This document shows, one piece after another, positions 61,269-64,000 of a DNA stretch of 64,000 bases (its first letter is position 1; the number at the start of each line of letters is the position of its first letter). A program made the translations under genes and the position numbers. Below the pieces are notes generated by a model, which had not been told where the DNA came from, ran no database searches, and was given only the letters and a program-made list of their open reading frames with translations. Source of the stretch: Prosapia bicincta (Eukaryota; Arthropoda; Insecta; Hemiptera; Cercopidae); the NCBI GenBank assembly GCA_036971475.1, contig JBAIZL010000001.1, positions 280,825,925-280,889,924 on the forward strand. Direction: 5' to 3'.

Positions 61269-63380
61269 TATTTTGTGAATTTTTAATTATATTATTAGGG
61301 TTCATTATAACTCCTGTTTTTCTGTGTAATCTGAGTTTTTTGATAATCCGAGAGGTGTCAGTCCCATTTACCTTGAATTATCGAGACTCTACTGTAATTA
61401 ACAAAGATACCGGTTTATACCTGAGCATCTTAAACAGATAAAACTAGGCATTATCTTCGCCCTTGTTTTCATCACAAAAGCAAGTAAAAAGCCAGAGGCT
61501 AGTGTAAATAATAAATAAGTAATAATTATTATTTGGTTAATGTAACAATACCAAGCATTATAATAATTGTTATAACAATTCAAATAAACAAATCTATACA
61601 AAGTGATATCATCTCTCTTACTAATCCTCACTTGTTCTACATTTATCATTCTTACATGATAAAATAAAGTTGAAGAAAAGTCAAAATTCACTTCAACAAA
61701 TGCTTGGCTGACACTTGACTGATCGATGGAAATTCTGTACTAGCCAAGATAAAAAAAATTGTCAGCTGTCATGCAAATTGCATCAATTGCCCTCACGACC
61801 CTTGTGGAGGTGCTCCAGTAGATGAAATAAGAAATGCTATAAGTGATATATGTCTACATCCATTAAAAGTATGTTTAACACTGTAAACAATTTTACAAAA
61901 TTTTTGTAAATAAACTTTGTGTAGTAATGTTCTGCATACCTATTTTCTTAAAAAACAATAACCTTGGCCCAACGTGAGTCAGCAAATGTATTCACAGAAC
62001 AGTCTTTGCCTAATCAACCCCCTCCCCCACCCATAGTCCAGTTTCAATTTGTCTCAACGGCTTTTGTGTCAACAGCTATACCTTGAAGGTTAAGATTTTA
62101 TCAAATTTTCAAATTTATATTTCAACACTGAGTTATACTTGAGGTTTTCATGTCAGGAGTGAATATCTTAATACCTGAATTACACTATTAAAAATGAAAA
62201 ATAAAGAAATTAAAACAAAGTATCCCATATTTTTCCTGTATTTTGAAAAAGTTTTTATTTCTTTTCCTCACTTTTGCCCTAGTTTGAAATGCAATAGGCT
62301 TTTTCGGAGGTAAAGCTAGTATAAATGTGACAAAGATATTGTAAATAATAGATGAGCTAAAAGTAGACAAAACTACACATAAAACCACCTGGTATGGGAG
62401 ACTGAAGAAACTTCTAATGGTAAGTCAAGTGTTCCATCCTTGATAAATATCCCCTAGAAAGGAAAATCAAAAAGAAGTGTTTACATTGAACTTGTGGAAG
62501 TTTCTGGGTACTGGAAGTGGGGAAGAATCAGCTTGAGTGGGGAGGGGGGATTTAGGATTTACCAGAAAAACAGTAAAAATAGGAAATTTCCTACCTTTTT
62601 TTACCAGCCAAAAAACTTGAGGATTTTTTGTAAAAGCTACCTGATGCCAAGAATTAAGAATGCTGATTGGTTTTCCTTGAATGCAAATGACCATGGTTTC
62701 CAAATAATAAATGAAGAAGAAATATTGTGTCTAGTTTAACTTTTAAAAAAACGAAAAAAATAAATAAAAAGTCAGGGGAAAATTATAAAATGCCTACGTC
62801 ACTTAGGTCTGTCTAGCATTTAATGCAGCAATTAAATGGGCACAGCGAGAAGGCTTCCTCAGTCAAAATATTGCTACTCCAAAGTTTGAGAGACAAAACT
62901 ACCCATAAAATAATTTTTCCCGTTTTTTAATTGGGAAATTCAAAACATCTAATAATGATCAGCTTCTTTTAAAAAATAATGTAGTAATTACTGATTTTTT
63001 TTTATTTGTATTTTATAAATATAATTACTGCACGTACTTACAAATGCCAGTATTATAATGGGGTATCATTTTCTTATTTGTGAGTATCATAATTCCTGCC
63101 ATTTTATCATAATTCCTGACATTAAGAATATATGTCCCAGCGGAAAAGTATAAAATTATCAAAAGTGTATCATTTTTTTAATTACATACATTATTTATAC
63201 CCTGTGTTATTATTTTTTCCGCTTCCAGGTTTAGTCTGAATATAATTGTGTTAATTATCCGAATAATTTCAGTATCTGAACTAGGATTAGCATTCATTAG
63301 TCTGGATAATCGATATGGTACTTCGAAACATTTTGGTGATTTTTGTTATTTACTTATTTAGAGTATTATAAATACTCTTG
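61269..63380. other. Non-coding stretch
   Basis: About 2.1 kb. Overlapping frames on both strands at 62467-62739 have no recognisable motif and mutually overlap, so neither is called. Otherwise nothing recognised. Confidence 0.4.
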
Positions 63381-63381
63381 C

Positions 63382-63486
63382 ATTGTCATGCTACTCATTG
63401 ACGCGTTTCGGAGGACCTCCATCAGTTAGAACTTTTTGACTGAACTCCAAAAAGTTGAACTCGTCAACGAGTTAGTGTGACAATGC
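63382..63486 (-). ncRNA. Nested inverted repeat with hammerhead-like core
   Basis: Outer arms GCATTGTCATGCTACTCATT-GACG (63381-63404 region) and CGTCAACGAGTTAGTGTGAC-AATGC (63458-63486 region) pair imperfectly. On the minus strand the inside reads CTGATGGAGG-TC-CTCC-GAAACGCGTC. Relative to a hammerhead core, box 1 lacks its final A, while stem II, GAAA, CGC and GTC are present. A second inner hairpin AACTTTTTG/CAAAAAGTT lies before the core. The overall layout suits a structured RNA from a retroelement terminus. Confidence 0.4.
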
Positions 63487-64000
63487 TGGGAGAAGCAGGT
63501 AATTATGATACTTTAAATAAGAATATATATCCTAGCAAAAAAGTACATAATTATCAAAAGTTTTGTTATTTATATAAAAATTTTGTTTGGTGTTCAATAA
63601 TTAAAATGCAGAACACTTTTTTTGACAATATTATACATATTTCCATAACTGCTATATTAGACTTATAGTATAAAAACCTGATCTAAAAAGTTTTTTAAAT
63701 AAATATTTTATAATGTCTTTACTCAAATCCAGGTATTAATAAAATTATTATTTTCTATTCGACAACTAAGAACATAAGTACATTCAGACCTACTGTTTCC
63801 ATTCAAACTTAAAATAACTTGAAGGATAAAACTAAGATATATGCACTAAGCATAATCAATACAAACTTATATATCTACAACAATTAAATAATGATAACAA
63901 ATACAATTAAATATCAATAACATACAGAAACTCTTTCTGTTTTATTCTATGGCTGTAGCTATTAAATAAAATATCATTACTATAAAAGAATTTGTTCTTT
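63487..64000. other. AT-rich non-coding end of window
   Basis: A 63-codon plus-strand frame starting inside the inverted repeat (63477) has no recognisable domain. Nothing else seen. Confidence 0.4.

Noticed and set aside
62467..62739. Overlapping 78- and 81-codon frames on opposite strands
   Set aside because: Mutual overlap, no motif and AT-rich low-complexity composition suggest chance.

Overview
The window is AT-rich, intron/intergenic-type DNA from a repeat-dense eukaryotic genome. The organism is most likely an arthropod and probably an insect; a hemipteran is a guess from the flavour of the transposon peptides, not something the sequence proves. There are no bacterial operons, ribosome binding sites, rRNA genes or intact tRNA genes. 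Long (TG)n, (TA)n and (GA)n tracts and more than ten unrelated tandem arrays occupy a large part of the sequence. I found no conserved host gene with confidence. The best host-gene hint is a GC-richer, promoter-like block with a GT-AG intron pattern at about 48.33-48.83 kb.

Transposable elements account for nearly all recognisable protein coding, and every copy is broken. From left to right: a non-LTR retrotransposon 3' end with a Cys-rich C-terminus (1.04-1.56 kb); a reverse transcriptase fragment with YADN in place of YADD (25.93-26.40 kb); a hAT element with an exact 8-bp target duplication (29.02-29.75 kb); an internally deleted Tc1/mariner-type element (32.04-32.60 kb); a Penelope-like element fragment with a GIY-YIG-like endonuclease (37.0-37.64 kb); a nearly full-length mariner (39.47-40.79 kb); and two piggyBac-derived transposase relics (45.46-46.39 kb plus strand, 54.81-56.19 kb minus strand). 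The second piggyBac relic keeps an apparent intron.

Three non-autonomous families are defined here from comparisons inside the window. 'Rep-A' has at least eight copies; several carry a tRNA-like block with A- and B-box-like sequences, and all share a 3' module ending in GCTAATAGAAGGAATT. The 'foldback' family has three copies with inverted arms and 9-bp target duplications; one copy sits inside a piggyBac exon. Two further hAT-like short elements lie at 51.06-51.52 and 58.57-59.24 kb.

Tandem arrays: 664-bp duplication (7.0-8.3 kb), 34 bp (9.35-9.90), 66 bp (12.43-14.48), 135 bp (14.78-15.48), about 110 bp degenerate (18.3-19.4), 61 bp (19.54-20.56), about 210 bp (26.86-27.51), 35 bp (28.71-29.89, split by the hAT element), 60 bp with higher-order structure (42.3-43.65), 189 bp (44.48-45.05), 68 bp (49.33-50.46) and 50 bp (61.04-61.27). 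Two near-perfect palindromes are flanked on both sides by (TA)n. Several hammerhead-ribozyme-like motifs occur, one directly downstream of the Penelope-like endonuclease. I did not find an operational gene system that is clearly new. The most informative items are the nested insertions, the tRNA-headed repeat family, the hairpin-bearing 61-bp array and the 60-bp higher-order array.
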